47,363 nucleotides of DNA, taken from an uncultured Pseudomonadota bacterium. GTDB taxonomy: Bacteria; Pseudomonadota; Gammaproteobacteria; Methylococcales; Methylomonadaceae. Location: the NCBI GenBank assembly GCA_903876445.1, contig CAIQZX010000126.1, positions 1 to 47,363 of the forward strand, written 5' to 3'. The notes beneath the pieces were generated by a model, which had not been told where the DNA came from, ran no database searches, and worked only from the letters and a program-made list of their open reading frames with translations. Numbering within the stretch: the stretch's first letter is position 1; every line of letters starts with the position of its first letter. Positions 26,480 to 35,346 of this stretch are shown here, one piece after another. A program made the translations under genes and the position numbers.

Positions 26480-27079
26480 ATGAATCATTTATCGTTTTAC
26501 ATTCATGGCAACGCGGATGGTCATAATGAAATTTTAGAAATGTTGACAAGTTTTTTAGCATTATTTGAAGGTTTCACAGCCAATGGCGGAACATCGAATG
26601 GCTCGAACTTTTTAGAGGGCATTGTTAGTCTCGCAAACATTCATCCGCTATTAGTGCATTTTCCAATTGCATTTTTAAGTTTATTTGTTGTTATTGATTT
26701 ATTAGGAACAGCAATTCACAAACCAGAATGGCGAAATTTTGCAAGTTGCTTATTATATTTAGGAACTGTTTTCGCTGGTTTTACGGTTTGGGCGGGAATG
26801 TGTGCTGCTGATACTGTGTCGCATGGTCAGAATGTTCACGCTATCATGGAACGTCATGAACAATTGGGAATTTCAATTCTTGCATTATCGATGGCGTTAT
26901 TAACGTGGCGATTACGTCGCCCTGTCGATGGCTGGGGTATTTACAATATCTTTTCAGTTGTGTTGCTTTGTGTGGTTATCTTGGGTGCCGATTTAGGTGG
27001 CTTGATGGTCTACAAATATGGTGTAGCAGTTCAAGCTGTAACAGTGTCAGACGAAGACAGACAGCATCATAATCATTAA
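26480..27079 (+). CDS. DUF2231 membrane protein
   Basis: 199 residues with four predicted membrane helices, at about 55-80 (HPLLVHFPIAFLSLFVVIDL), 88-112, 132-150 and 157-182. The HPLLVHFPIAF opening of the first helix is the DUF2231 hallmark. A histidine-rich end (DRQHHNH) and conserved HxxxH-like spacing (MERHEQLG) suggest a metal or haem site, but the function is unknown. It starts 24 nt after the J-domain gene and precedes the amiC promoter. Confidence 0.85.
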   Translation: MNHLSFYIHGNADGHNEILEMLTSFLALFEGFTANGGTSNGSNFLEGIVSLANIHPLLVHFPIAFLSLFVVIDLLGTAIHKPEWRNFASCLLYLGTVFAGFTVWAGMCAADTVSHGQNVHAIMERHEQLGISILALSMALLTWRLRRPVDGWGIYNIFSVVLLCVVILGADLGGLMVYKYGVAVQAVTVSDEDRQHHNH

Positions 27080-27097
27080 TGACAATTTAATTAGAGC

Positions 27098-27126
27098 GTG
27101 AAAAAACAATAACATACTGCTATAAT
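27098..27126 (+). promoter_or_regulatory. Predicted sigma-70 promoter of amiC
   Basis: GTGAAA (27098-27103), a 17-nt spacer and a perfect TATAAT (27121-27126) lie about 32 nt before the start codon. Confidence 0.55.
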
Positions 27127-27157
27127 CTAACCCATATTATCACTCATAGGTTATGGT

Positions 27158-28519
27158 ATGCGACGTTACTGGAAGTTGTGGATTGTTCTATTTAGTTTGC
27201 ACTGGTTTATTTCTGTCGGTTATGCTGACGACGCTTTGCGCGTAAATGCTTTGCGTTATTGGAGTACACCAGATCAGTCACGAATTACGTTTGATGTTAG
27301 TGCGGCAGCAAATCAAAACAGAGTGCAGTTTTTTGAAAACCCCGCTCGTTTAGTTATTGATTTACCAAATGCTGTTGTGACAAAAGAACTTACACAGCCC
27401 GCTGCGTCACACCCATTATTTTCAACGATTCGGGTTGGTGCAAAAAATGGCACTGATTTAAGAATCGTTATTGATTTGAAAAAACCACTTTCTAATAAAA
27501 ATACAACTTTGCATACTGACGCATTAGGCAATAATCGTTTTGTCGTTGAATTATTAGATAAAGGTTTAGCTAATAATAACCAAGCAATTGCAAAAACCGA
27601 TTCAAAAGTTGAAGCAAAAATCGAACAAAAACAATTAAATAAATTAGCTCCTGCTCAAACTCAAATTATTGCTGAAAAAGCAACGTCAAAAATTGCTTCA
27701 GTCGCCCAAATTGCAAAAAACACGCAAGAAATTGAAATCAAAAAATCAATTGAAAAAATCATTCCCGTCCAAGATACAAATACAGAAATTACCAAAGTAA
27801 AAGCTGTAAAACCTTTTATTGTAGCAATTGATGCAGGACATGGAGGTAATGATTCAGGCGCACAAGGTTCAGGTGGAACGTATGAAAAAGACGTTGTATT
27901 TTCGATTTCTAAAAAATTAGAAGCACTTATTAACGCTCAAACCGGAATGAAAGCGGTTATGGTAAGACAGGGCGATTATTACGTTGGCTTGCGTAAACGG
28001 ATGGATATTGCCCGTGCAGCTAAAGCTGATATTTTCATTTCAATTCATGCAGATTCTATTAAAGATACCGGTGTTCGTGGCGCGTCAGTTTACGCGCTAT
28101 CAACAAGTGGCGCGTCAAGTGAATCCGCTTATTGGCTTGCTCATAGTGAAAATTCGGTTGAATTTGTTGAAGGCGAACAACTTAGCGATGAAGAAAATGG
28201 TTTAACAAACGTATTATTGGATTTATCACAAAGCGCGACGCAAGAGGCGAGCGTTTTATTAGCAAATAAAGTGCTACATAATTTCGAAAGCGTTTCAGAA
28301 TTACATTTTGAATCCGTTCAAAAAGCAGGTTTTGCTGTTTTGAAATCGCCCGATATTCCATCTATTTTAGTTGAAACGGCATTTATTTCTAACCATGCGG
28401 AAGAATTGAAATTAGTGAATTCTGGTCATCAATTAAAAATTGCCACGGCAATTTTAAAAGGCGTTCATGGTTATATGAAGCAACCTAAAAATGAACAACA
28501 ACGTATCGCTGCGTTATAG
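27158..28519 (+). CDS. amiC: N-acetylmuramoyl-L-alanine amidase (AmiC/AmiB type) with AMIN domain
   Basis: A periplasmic peptidoglycan amidase that splits septal wall during cell separation. It has a signal peptide (about 1-24, cut after GYA), then an AMIN domain that targets the septum (about 27-135: ALRVNALRYWSTPDQSRITF). A K/Q/I-rich linker (about 140-215) leads to the Amidase_3 domain (about 222-440). Zinc ligands and catalytic residues are present: IDAGHGGNDSGAQGSG, the YEKDVV glutamate, FISIHADSI and SILVETAFISN. There is no LysM domain, as in AmiA/AmiC. amiC and amiB cannot be told apart with certainty. A terminator follows at 28541. Confidence 0.92.
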   Translation: MRRYWKLWIVLFSLHWFISVGYADDALRVNALRYWSTPDQSRITFDVSAAANQNRVQFFENPARLVIDLPNAVVTKELTQPAASHPLFSTIRVGAKNGTDLRIVIDLKKPLSNKNTTLHTDALGNNRFVVELLDKGLANNNQAIAKTDSKVEAKIEQKQLNKLAPAQTQIIAEKATSKIASVAQIAKNTQEIEIKKSIEKIIPVQDTNTEITKVKAVKPFIVAIDAGHGGNDSGAQGSGGTYEKDVVFSISKKLEALINAQTGMKAVMVRQGDYYVGLRKRMDIARAAKADIFISIHADSIKDTGVRGASVYALSTSGASSESAYWLAHSENSVEFVEGEQLSDEENGLTNVLLDLSQSATQEASVLLANKVLHNFESVSELHFESVQKAGFAVLKSPDIPSILVETAFISNHAEELKLVNSGHQLKIATAILKGVHGYMKQPKNEQQRIAAL

Positions 28520-28540
28520 TTACAAAATACGGTTTAAATA

Positions 28541-28565
28541 AAGGCGCGAATCGCGCCTTTTTTAT
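28541..28565 (+). terminator. Intrinsic terminator of amiC
   Basis: AAGGCGC-GAATC-GCGCCTT followed by TTTTATTT. It lies only 14 nt before the mutL start, so mutL may depend on its own promoter or on read-through. Confidence 0.75.
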
Positions 28566-28578
28566 TTGCAAAAATAAT

Positions 28579-30348
28579 ATGTCTATCCACATTCTTCCTA
28601 TTCAACTCGTCAATCAAATCGCAGCTGGTGAAGTTATTGATCGTCCAGCCTCGATTGTTAAAGAATTAGTTGAAAACTGTTTTGACGCGCAAGCAAAGCA
28701 AATTATTATTTATATTGAACAAGGTGGTTTACGTTTAATACGAATCAGTGATGATGGTGTCGGCATCGAAAAAGAGGATTTGCCACTCGCGTTGTCTCGC
28801 CATGCGACAAGTAAAATTTCAAGTTTAGAAGATTTAGAACACGTCACGAGCATGGGATTTCGCGGCGAAGCATTAGCGAGCATGAGTTCGGTTGCCAAAT
28901 TAACGCTCACTTCACGCATTGAAAATACGTCACATGGCTGGTCAGTTTGCAGTGATGGCGCGGAGCAATTTTTCGACATACAACCCGCCGCCCATCCAAA
29001 AGGAACAACCGTTGAAGTGCGAGATTTATTTTACAATACACCTGCCAGACGAAAATTTTTAAAAAGTGAAAAGACGGAATTTAGTCACATTGAAATGGCT
29101 ATAAAACGCATGGCGTTAAGCCGTTTTGCATTAGGTTTTTCTCTTTTTAACCAACAAAAAGAAGTTTTAAAATTCCCTCCTGCGTTCAATTTGGCTCAAC
29201 AAGAACATCGTGTTATGTCAATTTGTGGCGAAAATTTCATTGATAACGCATTACATTTAGATTTTGAAATCTCCGGTTTTTCACTAAATGGCTGGATTAG
29301 TGTACCTACTTTTTCACGCAGTCAAACGGATATGCAATTTTTTTATGTGAATGGACGATTAGTAAAAGATAAATCTATGTCACACGCAATTAAGCAGGCT
29401 TATTCCGATGTTCTTTTTCAGGGACGACATCCAACTTTTGTTTTATTTTTAACTTTAAATCCCGAAGAAGTCGATGTCAACGCACATCCCGCAAAATTAG
29501 AAGTGCGTTTTCGGGAAACGCGAGCGGTACATGATTTTATTGTTTCATGTGTTAAACGTACCTTAGCAAATGTACGTCCAGCAATTTCTAATTATAACGA
29601 ATTACTGAAATCAGAAAGCGAATTCAAACCTACACAAGATTTCTCACCGCGTTATCAGCAGCAGTCGTTGGAAATCTTAGAGCCAAAAATTTATCAAACG
29701 TTATATTCTGAACCGAAAGAAATTTCGATTGATAATAAAGAAGTGTTCGACACAAATCCAAATAGAATGATTCTAGGTTATGCCATTACGCATTTGCATG
29801 GCATTTATATTTTATCTGAAACCGCAACAGGCATGGTTTTAGTTGATACGCACGCCGCACATGAGCGAATCACTTACGAGCGTTTAAAACAACAATATGC
29901 AACGGGAAAAATTGCCACGCAACCGCTTTTGTTACCAATGAAAATTACGGTCACTAAATCGGAAGCGGAATTAGCTGAAAATTCAGAACATTTTTTCACA
30001 GAATTGGGTTTTGAATTAAATCGAATTGCTCCAGAAACACTATTGTTACGCGCTCAACCTGCGTTATTGCAAGATAGCAATGGCGAACAGTTAGTACGAG
30101 ATGTATTAGCAGATTTACTCGAACATGAAGAAAGCTATCGTATTCAAGGCGAATATAACGAAGTTTTAGCAAAAATAGCTTGTTATGGTTCAGTTCGAGC
30201 GCATCGCATTTTAACGCAAGATGAGATGAACGCACTATTACGCGAACTAGAGCAAACTGAACGTGGCGGGCAATGTAATCATGGTCGCCCGACATGGATT
30301 TCATTATCGACATCTGAACTCGATAAATTTTTTCTAAGAGGTCAATAA
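28579..30348 (+). CDS. mutL: DNA mismatch repair protein MutL, endonuclease-type
   Basis: MutL links MutS mismatch recognition to strand removal. The N-terminal GHKL ATPase is intact: IAAGEVIDRPASIVKELVEN, ISDDGVGIEKEDL, GFRGEALASM and the TTVEVRDLFYNTPARRKF region. After a linker the C-terminal domain carries DTHAAHERITYE (about 423-434, close to the DQHAx2Ex4E nuclease motif), ACYGSVRAHR, CNHGRPTW and FFLRGQ at the extreme end. These match the latent endonuclease MutL class found in bacteria without MutH. The 589-residue length is normal. The stop codon shares one base with the next ATG (TAATG). Confidence 0.95.
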   Translation: MSIHILPIQLVNQIAAGEVIDRPASIVKELVENCFDAQAKQIIIYIEQGGLRLIRISDDGVGIEKEDLPLALSRHATSKISSLEDLEHVTSMGFRGEALASMSSVAKLTLTSRIENTSHGWSVCSDGAEQFFDIQPAAHPKGTTVEVRDLFYNTPARRKFLKSEKTEFSHIEMAIKRMALSRFALGFSLFNQQKEVLKFPPAFNLAQQEHRVMSICGENFIDNALHLDFEISGFSLNGWISVPTFSRSQTDMQFFYVNGRLVKDKSMSHAIKQAYSDVLFQGRHPTFVLFLTLNPEEVDVNAHPAKLEVRFRETRAVHDFIVSCVKRTLANVRPAISNYNELLKSESEFKPTQDFSPRYQQQSLEILEPKIYQTLYSEPKEISIDNKEVFDTNPNRMILGYAITHLHGIYILSETATGMVLVDTHAAHERITYERLKQQYATGKIATQPLLLPMKITVTKSEAELAENSEHFFTELGFELNRIAPETLLLRAQPALLQDSNGEQLVRDVLADLLEHEESYRIQGEYNEVLAKIACYGSVRAHRILTQDEMNALLRELEQTERGGQCNHGRPTWISLSTSELDKFFLRGQ

Positions 30349-31280
30349 TGATTCAAATAGTAATTGGTATTGTTAAAAATGTTGCTGGCGAAATTTTTAT
30401 TACACGTCGTAATGCCGATTTGCATCAAGGTGGATTATGGGAATTCCCTGGTGGAAAAGTAGAAATTGGTGAAACATTATTTCACGCTTTAGCGAGAGAG
30501 CTAAAAGAAGAAATTGGTATTGATGTCATTCAAGCTACGCCGTTAATACAATTAAAGCATATTTATCCTGAATGGCTCGTGGAGCTTAATGTTTTTTTGA
30601 TTTCTGACTATGTAGGCGAAGCGAAAAGCTTACTTGGACAAAATATGGCATGGATTCGCGTTGAAGAATTAGAAGATTACACTTTCCCCGCTGCAAACAA
30701 GAGAATTTTAAAGGCTTTACGCTTGCCAAAGTATTATGCAATTTTGAATGATGATGAAGATAATAATTTATTATTTAAATTAAATCAGTTGCTCACGCAA
30801 AATATAAAACTGATTCAGTTACGATTGAAAAATTCACCTATTGAAAAGGTACATGACTTTTTTAATGTAGCGTACCCAATTTGCCAAGAAAATGGAGCAT
30901 TACTCATCGTTAATTCTGGAATAGCTGGGGCATTTGAAATGAAATGTGACGGCGTTCATTTAACAAGTCGTGATTTATTTTCTTTAAAAAAACGCCCAGA
31001 AAATTTACGATGGTTAAGTGCGTCTTGTCATAATTTAGATGAATTACAATATGCCGAAAAAATAGGCGTTGATTTTGCAGTGCTTGCTCCTGTACTTGTG
31101 ACAAAAACCCATCCCGAAGCTATCCCGTTGGGGTGGCGTATTTTTTCGGAATGGGTTAATCAGTGTAATTTACCGATTTATGCCTTAGGCGGTATGAACA
31201 AAACCGATTTACAAACCGCGCAAATCCATGGTGGACAAGGAATTGCAGGAATTCGTACATTTGAAATTAGCGTTGAATAA
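30348..31280 (+). CDS. Nudix hydrolase (MutT) fused to a thiamine-phosphate-synthase-like domain
   Basis: Residues 1 to about 128 are a MutT-type Nudix hydrolase with a perfect box, GGKVEIGETLFHALARELKEEIG (key residues G, GE, RELKEE), expected to remove 8-oxo-dGTP. Residues about 130-310 form a TIM-barrel domain of the ThiE/TenI type (GVHLTSRDL, SASCHNLDEL, DFAVLAPVLVTKTHPEA, ALGGMNKTDL). This fusion is common in gammaproteobacteria; whether the second half still acts in thiamine synthesis is uncertain. Translation is coupled to mutL by the TAATG overlap, making a DNA-fidelity operon. Its last 14 nt overlap the end of convergent pqqD. Confidence 0.93.
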   Translation: MIQIVIGIVKNVAGEIFITRRNADLHQGGLWEFPGGKVEIGETLFHALARELKEEIGIDVIQATPLIQLKHIYPEWLVELNVFLISDYVGEAKSLLGQNMAWIRVEELEDYTFPAANKRILKALRLPKYYAILNDDEDNNLLFKLNQLLTQNIKLIQLRLKNSPIEKVHDFFNVAYPICQENGALLIVNSGIAGAFEMKCDGVHLTSRDLFSLKKRPENLRWLSASCHNLDELQYAEKIGVDFAVLAPVLVTKTHPEAIPLGWRIFSEWVNQCNLPIYALGGMNKTDLQTAQIHGGQGIAGIRTFEISVE

Positions 31281-31539
31281 TCCAGCCATTTTCTAAGGCG
31301 ACATTTAAAAATGCGGCAACATCATTTGCTAGGTTTGAGGTTGCAAAAAGCGTTTCCAACTCGGCGACTAATGGCAAAAATGTTCGTGTACCGTCACATA
31401 ATTTCAAAATTTCCGCAGAGCTTTGATTTAATTCAACCATGCCTTCGGGGTATAAAATGACATATTTTTGCTGTGCTTCTTCCCACTGCAATCGATGTAA
31501 AGGTGAGAAATAAATAGGTAATTCTGGATTTAAATTCAT
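31267..31539 (-). CDS. pqqD: PqqD-family peptide chaperone (PQQ biosynthesis)
   Basis: A 90-residue protein matching PqqD over its length: FSPLHRLQWEEAQQKYVILY, PEGMVELNQSSAEILKLCDG and NDVAAFLNVALENGWI. In PQQ synthesis PqqD delivers the precursor peptide PqqA to the radical-SAM enzyme PqqE; related domains serve other RiPP pathways. It stands alone, with no pqqA, B, C or E in the window. It follows the TauE/SafE-like gene by 22 nt and overlaps the convergent Nudix-ThiE gene by 14 nt. No clear ribosome site is seen, so coupling to the upstream genes is likely. Confidence 0.85.
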   Translation of the reverse strand: MNLNPELPIYFSPLHRLQWEEAQQKYVILYPEGMVELNQSSAEILKLCDGTRTFLPLVAELETLFATSNLANDVAAFLNVALENGWIIQR

Positions 31540-31561
31540 AAATTTTTTTTAAGTGTGAAAA

Positions 31562-32395
31562 TTAACGACCGGTATTTTGTAAATTATTAAGCAGACCTTT
31601 GTAGTATTCGAGCATTTGCATCAAAAATAAAATTGTAGCATCGATTTCATTTTTAATATCATGAACAAAATTGTGGTGCATAAACGTTTCCATTGTATAA
31701 AACGATAAGCCCATGTAAATCGTGTTTAGCCCCATTCCAATCATGATAAACGCGGCAGATTTCAACATCAATCCACGGAAATGAGCGTTCATTTTTCCAA
31801 ACGCGATGCTGATGAATAACATTGTTGGTAACGTCCCCGCGCCAAACGTCAGCATTAACAACCCACCATCTAAAATTGTTGGTGCAGACGTTGCTTTGAC
31901 AGCCATAGCGAATGTGAGCGGGCATGGCATTAGACCGTTTAAAACACCTGCTAATGATGCGCCAATAATGCCACCTTTAGTTCGAGAAGCTGCGTAACCT
32001 TTGCGAATAAAGGCAATCGGAATCAAGCGGATTGAACCTTGAAATGGAATCCAGCCTAAAATTCCAAATGCTAGGATAATCACTACCGCGCCAATAAACA
32101 TTTGCAAAATACTTTGAACCTTCCCGAAAATGCCGCTTGAAACTAATACAACACCTAGTGTAGCGGCAGCAAAACCAACCATTGTATAAACGCTGATTCG
32201 TGCAAATTGATAAAATAAATACGGTAAATAGCTGCGTGTTGCATTCGAATTCATAAAATAACCCGATACTAACGCGCCACACATTCCTAAACAGTGTCCA
32301 CTTCCAAGCATTCCAGCCATAAATGCCAAGCCGTAATCAAAGCCGCCAGAAGCTGCCATGATGTGCATACTGTGATCCATTGTTGAATGATCCAT
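31562..32395 (-). CDS. Sulfite exporter TauE/SafE-like (DsbD_2 type) membrane protein
   Basis: 277 residues with six or so membrane helices. Two conserved cysteine motifs stand out: GSGHCLGMCGALVSG (about 32-46) and VLNGLMPCPLTFAMAV (about 150-165). They are typical of the DsbD-like or TauE/SafE-like family near copper-oxidase maturation genes. The N-terminus is M/H-rich (MDHSTMDHSMHIM), which suits metal, perhaps copper, binding. No cytochrome oxidase genes are here, so the role (copper handling, thiol transfer or export) is open. It lies 3 nt after the HAMP-like gene in an apparent four-gene operon. Confidence 0.82.
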   Translation of the reverse strand: MDHSTMDHSMHIMAASGGFDYGLAFMAGMLGSGHCLGMCGALVSGYFMNSNATRSYLPYLFYQFARISVYTMVGFAAATLGVVLVSSGIFGKVQSILQMFIGAVVIILAFGILGWIPFQGSIRLIPIAFIRKGYAASRTKGGIIGASLAGVLNGLMPCPLTFAMAVKATSAPTILDGGLLMLTFGAGTLPTMLFISIAFGKMNAHFRGLMLKSAAFIMIGMGLNTIYMGLSFYTMETFMHHNFVHDIKNEIDATILFLMQMLEYYKGLLNNLQNTGR

Positions 32396-32398
32396 AAA

Positions 32399-32959
32399 TT
32401 AAATTACCCGTTCTAATTCCTGCAATTGTGATTCTAATTCATTTAATACATCTCGTTGGCTGCCTGTTAAATTTAATCCAGCGCGTAATTCTTGAACGCG
32501 GTCGTGAATTCTATCTATACATTCTTCTTGAGCAGCGCGACGCAAATATAATTTGTTAACCATTTGACGGAATGCAGAACTTAATTTCCGAAAGTGTCCT
32601 TTTTCATTGTTAATACTCAAAACATCTAGCTCACCACCTTCACCAATTTGTTCGCATAATTCTTCTAAACGACGTAGTGGTGCTGAACTTTTGTTGTTAA
32701 TGTAAGTAGCGATTGCTGCGCTAATTGCCCCTGCAATAATCAATGTAATTAAATTTCCGACAAAAATAAAAACACCCAAACGCCCCCACGCTTCAACGAT
32801 ATTAAGATAAACAGTTGTTGGTGGTTCAGATGTAATCCAATAAATCAGAGCCGAATAACACCCACCGGCGACAAAAATTAACGCAAATAAACTCAAAAAA
32901 GTACGCCACAGAGCGGAAAGGTGCGGATTTGAGCGGCGACGACTAGAACGATAATCCAT
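32399..32959 (-). CDS. Two-helix membrane protein with a HAMP-like domain, 186 aa
   Basis: The start at 32959 (MDYRSSRRRSNPHL) is chosen over 33007, which lies inside the glycosyltransferase gene; AAGG lies upstream. Helices at about 16-43 and 58-87 flank a short periplasmic loop (about 30 residues at most). A HAMP-like stretch follows (APLRRLEELCEQIGEGGELD), then a coiled coil to the end. There is no kinase, cyclase or methyl-accepting region after the HAMP, so it is a stand-alone membrane linker of unknown role. Methanotroph and other gammaproteobacterial genomes hold similar small proteins, but I cannot name a family. Confidence 0.75.
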   Translation of the reverse strand: MDYRSSRRRSNPHLSALWRTFLSLFALIFVAGGCYSALIYWITSEPPTTVYLNIVEAWGRLGVFIFVGNLITLIIAGAISAAIATYINNKSSAPLRRLEELCEQIGEGGELDVLSINNEKGHFRKLSSAFRQMVNKLYLRRAAQEECIDRIHDRVQELRAGLNLTGSQRDVLNELESQLQELERVI

Positions 32960-32978
32960 GTTATTTTTTACCTTGAAA

Positions 32979-34217
32979 TTAGTTTTCAAAACTTTGAACC
33001 CACGCAAGTTGGCGTGGTAAACAAATTGTGTTCAAATCGTAAGTAGCTTGGGCAAATTTTCTGGCATTTTTGCCTAAACGGTCACGTTCTTTAGGCGAGT
33101 TTAGTAGTTCGCAAACATTATCGGCGAGTGCTTTTTTATCAAAGAAATCGACTAATCTACCCGTTTCGTTATGATGAATTGCCTCATGTAAAGGTTGCGT
33201 ATCACTCGCAACAATACAACAGCCAACGCTCATTGCTTCTAATAAACTCCAACTCAAAACAAACGGATAGGTTAAATAAATATGAACTCGTGACAACTGC
33301 AATAACGGAATAAAATGCAAATAATCAATATGCCCAAGAAAATGAATGCGTTTCATATCCAATTCTTCCAGGACTTCGTTTAAGAAAATATCTTTCCATT
33401 TTTTACCATCCGGTGCCTTTGAGCCATAACTTACGCCGTCTGCGCCAACGATTAAAATTCTAGCATTAGGACGACGACGCATAATTTCTGGCAAGGCTCG
33501 CATAAAAGTATGATAGCCGCGATAGGGTTCTAAATTACGATTCACAAAAGTAATGATTTCATCTTTACGAGTCAGTTTTATCGTGCCTCCACCATTCACA
33601 TTTAACGTCATTGTGACATTTGAATTTGGAGAGATTGCTTTTGTATCGATACCATCATGAATAACGGAAATGTGACTACGAAATGGTTCTGGAAAGGTAC
33701 TCGCTTGCCAGTAAGTTGGAGAAATTCCCGCATCTGCAATATCAAAATGCAATAAATTATTCGTATTTTTTAAACGTAACCGGCAATCGTTTGTCGGATC
33801 ATCATTGATAAATTCAGGGTCAAAATTTACGTCTGTGCCATGTGTGTGATAAAAGAATTCACAATAAATGGCGAGTTTTGCGCCTTCCCAAACATCTTTT
33901 AAAAACAAACTTTCGCCCCAGCCCGAATGCGCGATAATTAAATCAGGTGTAAAACCACTGTCGCGCAACTCCAATGCGGCTCTAAAACAGGCTTCACCAC
34001 GAATCACTTTTGTTTCAAAATCACTGACCCACGGATGGACATTTTGCGTTGTGCCGCGTGTGGCTTGATAAGAAATCAACCGCACACCATTCCAAGTTTC
34101 AGGCGCATTTTTTTGCATCGTAAACGCAATAACTTCATTGTTTGGATTTGCGGCAAGTTCTGGTGCTAAATGTTTAAATTGCCCTGGAAAATTTTGATGA
34201 ATAAATAAAATTCGCAT
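32979..34217 (-). CDS. Glycosyltransferase, GT4 family (GT-B fold)
   Basis: 412 residues with an N-terminal MRILFIHQNFPGQFKHLAPE, and a C-terminal GT4 region: NRNLEPYRGYHTFMRALPEI, the ILIVGADGVSYGS strand, IPLLQLSRVHIYLTYPFVLSWSLLEAMSVGC with the nucleotide-sugar-binding glutamate, and ASDTQPLHEAI. It probably adds a sugar to a cell-surface glycan or lipid; donor and acceptor are unknown. It is first in an operon with the HAMP-like, TauE/SafE-like and pqqD genes, after a 155-bp gap from kdsB. Confidence 0.88.
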   Translation of the reverse strand: MRILFIHQNFPGQFKHLAPELAANPNNEVIAFTMQKNAPETWNGVRLISYQATRGTTQNVHPWVSDFETKVIRGEACFRAALELRDSGFTPDLIIAHSGWGESLFLKDVWEGAKLAIYCEFFYHTHGTDVNFDPEFINDDPTNDCRLRLKNTNNLLHFDIADAGISPTYWQASTFPEPFRSHISVIHDGIDTKAISPNSNVTMTLNVNGGGTIKLTRKDEIITFVNRNLEPYRGYHTFMRALPEIMRRRPNARILIVGADGVSYGSKAPDGKKWKDIFLNEVLEELDMKRIHFLGHIDYLHFIPLLQLSRVHIYLTYPFVLSWSLLEAMSVGCCIVASDTQPLHEAIHHNETGRLVDFFDKKALADNVCELLNSPKERDRLGKNARKFAQATYDLNTICLPRQLAWVQSFEN

Positions 34218-34372
34218 AGTTAAAATTAAAAAGTTTTAAGTAAAAGGTTGTTGTATTGTAAGCAACGAATATGCCGATTGATTACAAAATCACAGTTATC
34301 AATGCTAAATTTGTATTTACTATCGGTAATAAATTCAATCTCGCGTAATTTTGGATATTCAATTTTAAATTT

Positions 34373-35155
34373 TTATACATTTAAGTTAATTTTGTTTTTC
34401 AAAATCGCCTCCACACGTTGTAAATCTTCAATTGTATCTACACCTGCTGGCGGTGTCTTTTCGACAATCTGAACTAAGATTTTTTCACCATGCCATAAAA
34501 TACGAAGTTGTTCTAATGCTTCAATTTTTTCGAGGGGCGAATTTTCCCACGCACAGTATGTTTTCAAAAATCCGGCGGTGTACGCATAAAGTCCGATATG
34601 TCTCAAATAATTTTCGTCATGAAAAGATAGGGTAAGGGGGACTGTAAATTTGGAACGGTTCCACGGAATAGGCGCACGACTAAAATACAGGGCGTAGCCT
34701 TTTTTATCTAACACAACTTTCACTGCGTTAGAATTGAAAATCTCGTCCGTGTCGTGAATTCTTGCCGCTAAAGTTGAAATTCCTGCTTGGTTTTGATTGG
34801 CTAGCGCATGTGCCACTTGACGAATATAATCGGCAGGTAAAAGCGGTTCATCACCCTGCAAGTTTACGATGATTGTATCGTCAGACCACCCAAATTTTTC
34901 TGCAACTTCGGCAAGCCGTTCGGTGCCGCTTTCGTGATTTTCGTGCGTTAAAATGGCTTGAAAACCTAAATCTGAAACGACATTTAAAATCCGCTCATCA
35001 TCTGTTGCTACAATAATTTCTTCAGCATTTGCTTCTTCCGCTCGTTCGCAAACATGACTAATCATTGGTTTGCCGGCAATCAATAATAAAGGTTTGCCGT
35101 GCAAACGTGTCGAACCAAAACGTGCGGGAATAACAACTTTAAACGGTGTACTCAT
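34373..35155 (-). CDS. kdsB: 3-deoxy-manno-octulosonate cytidylyltransferase
   Basis: KdsB activates Kdo as CMP-Kdo for lipopolysaccharide inner core synthesis. The 260-residue sequence starts [20 protein letters not shown] and has [57 protein letters not shown] and [10 protein letters not shown] at the end. All family motifs are intact. It overlaps the Trm112-like gene by 4 nt (ATGA). After its stop the same frame stays open for 48 more codons (34229-34372). Confidence 0.96.
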   Translation of the reverse strand: MSTPFKVVIPARFGSTRLHGKPLLLIAGKPMISHVCERAEEANAEEIIVATDDERILNVVSDLGFQAILTHENHESGTERLAEVAEKFGWSDDTIIVNLQGDEPLLPADYIRQVAHALANQNQAGISTLAARIHDTDEIFNSNAVKVVLDKKGYALYFSRAPIPWNRSKFTVPLTLSFHDENYLRHIGLYAYTAGFLKTYCAWENSPLEKIEALEQLRILWHGEKILVQIVEKTPPAGVDTIEDLQRVEAILKNKINLNV

Positions 35156-35346
35156 TTTGGTAGCGCATCCATTTCTTCTAATGATAAATGCCGAGCTTCT
35201 TCTTCTAACATGACCGGAATAGCATCACGAATTGGAAAAGCCAAACGGTCAGCGCGACAAATCAATTCTTGGGCTTCTTTTTGATAACGCAACGGACTTT
35301 TGCAAATCGGGCAAGCTAAAATTTCTAACAATTTTGGATCAATCAT
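35152..35346 (-). CDS. Trm112/YcaR-family zinc-ribbon-like protein
   Basis: A 64-residue protein beginning [20 protein letters not shown], with the CPxC pair, then [17 protein letters not shown], the standard family end. In eukaryotes Trm112 activates methyltransferases; the bacterial role is not settled. ATG 35346 is chosen over upstream codons: AAGAGAAA precedes it, and it overlaps the lpxK stop by 4 nt. It sits between lpxK and kdsB, its usual place. Confidence 0.93.
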   Translation of the reverse strand: MIDPKLLEILACPICKSPLRYQKEAQELICRADRLAFPIRDAIPVMLEEEARHLSLEEMDALPK

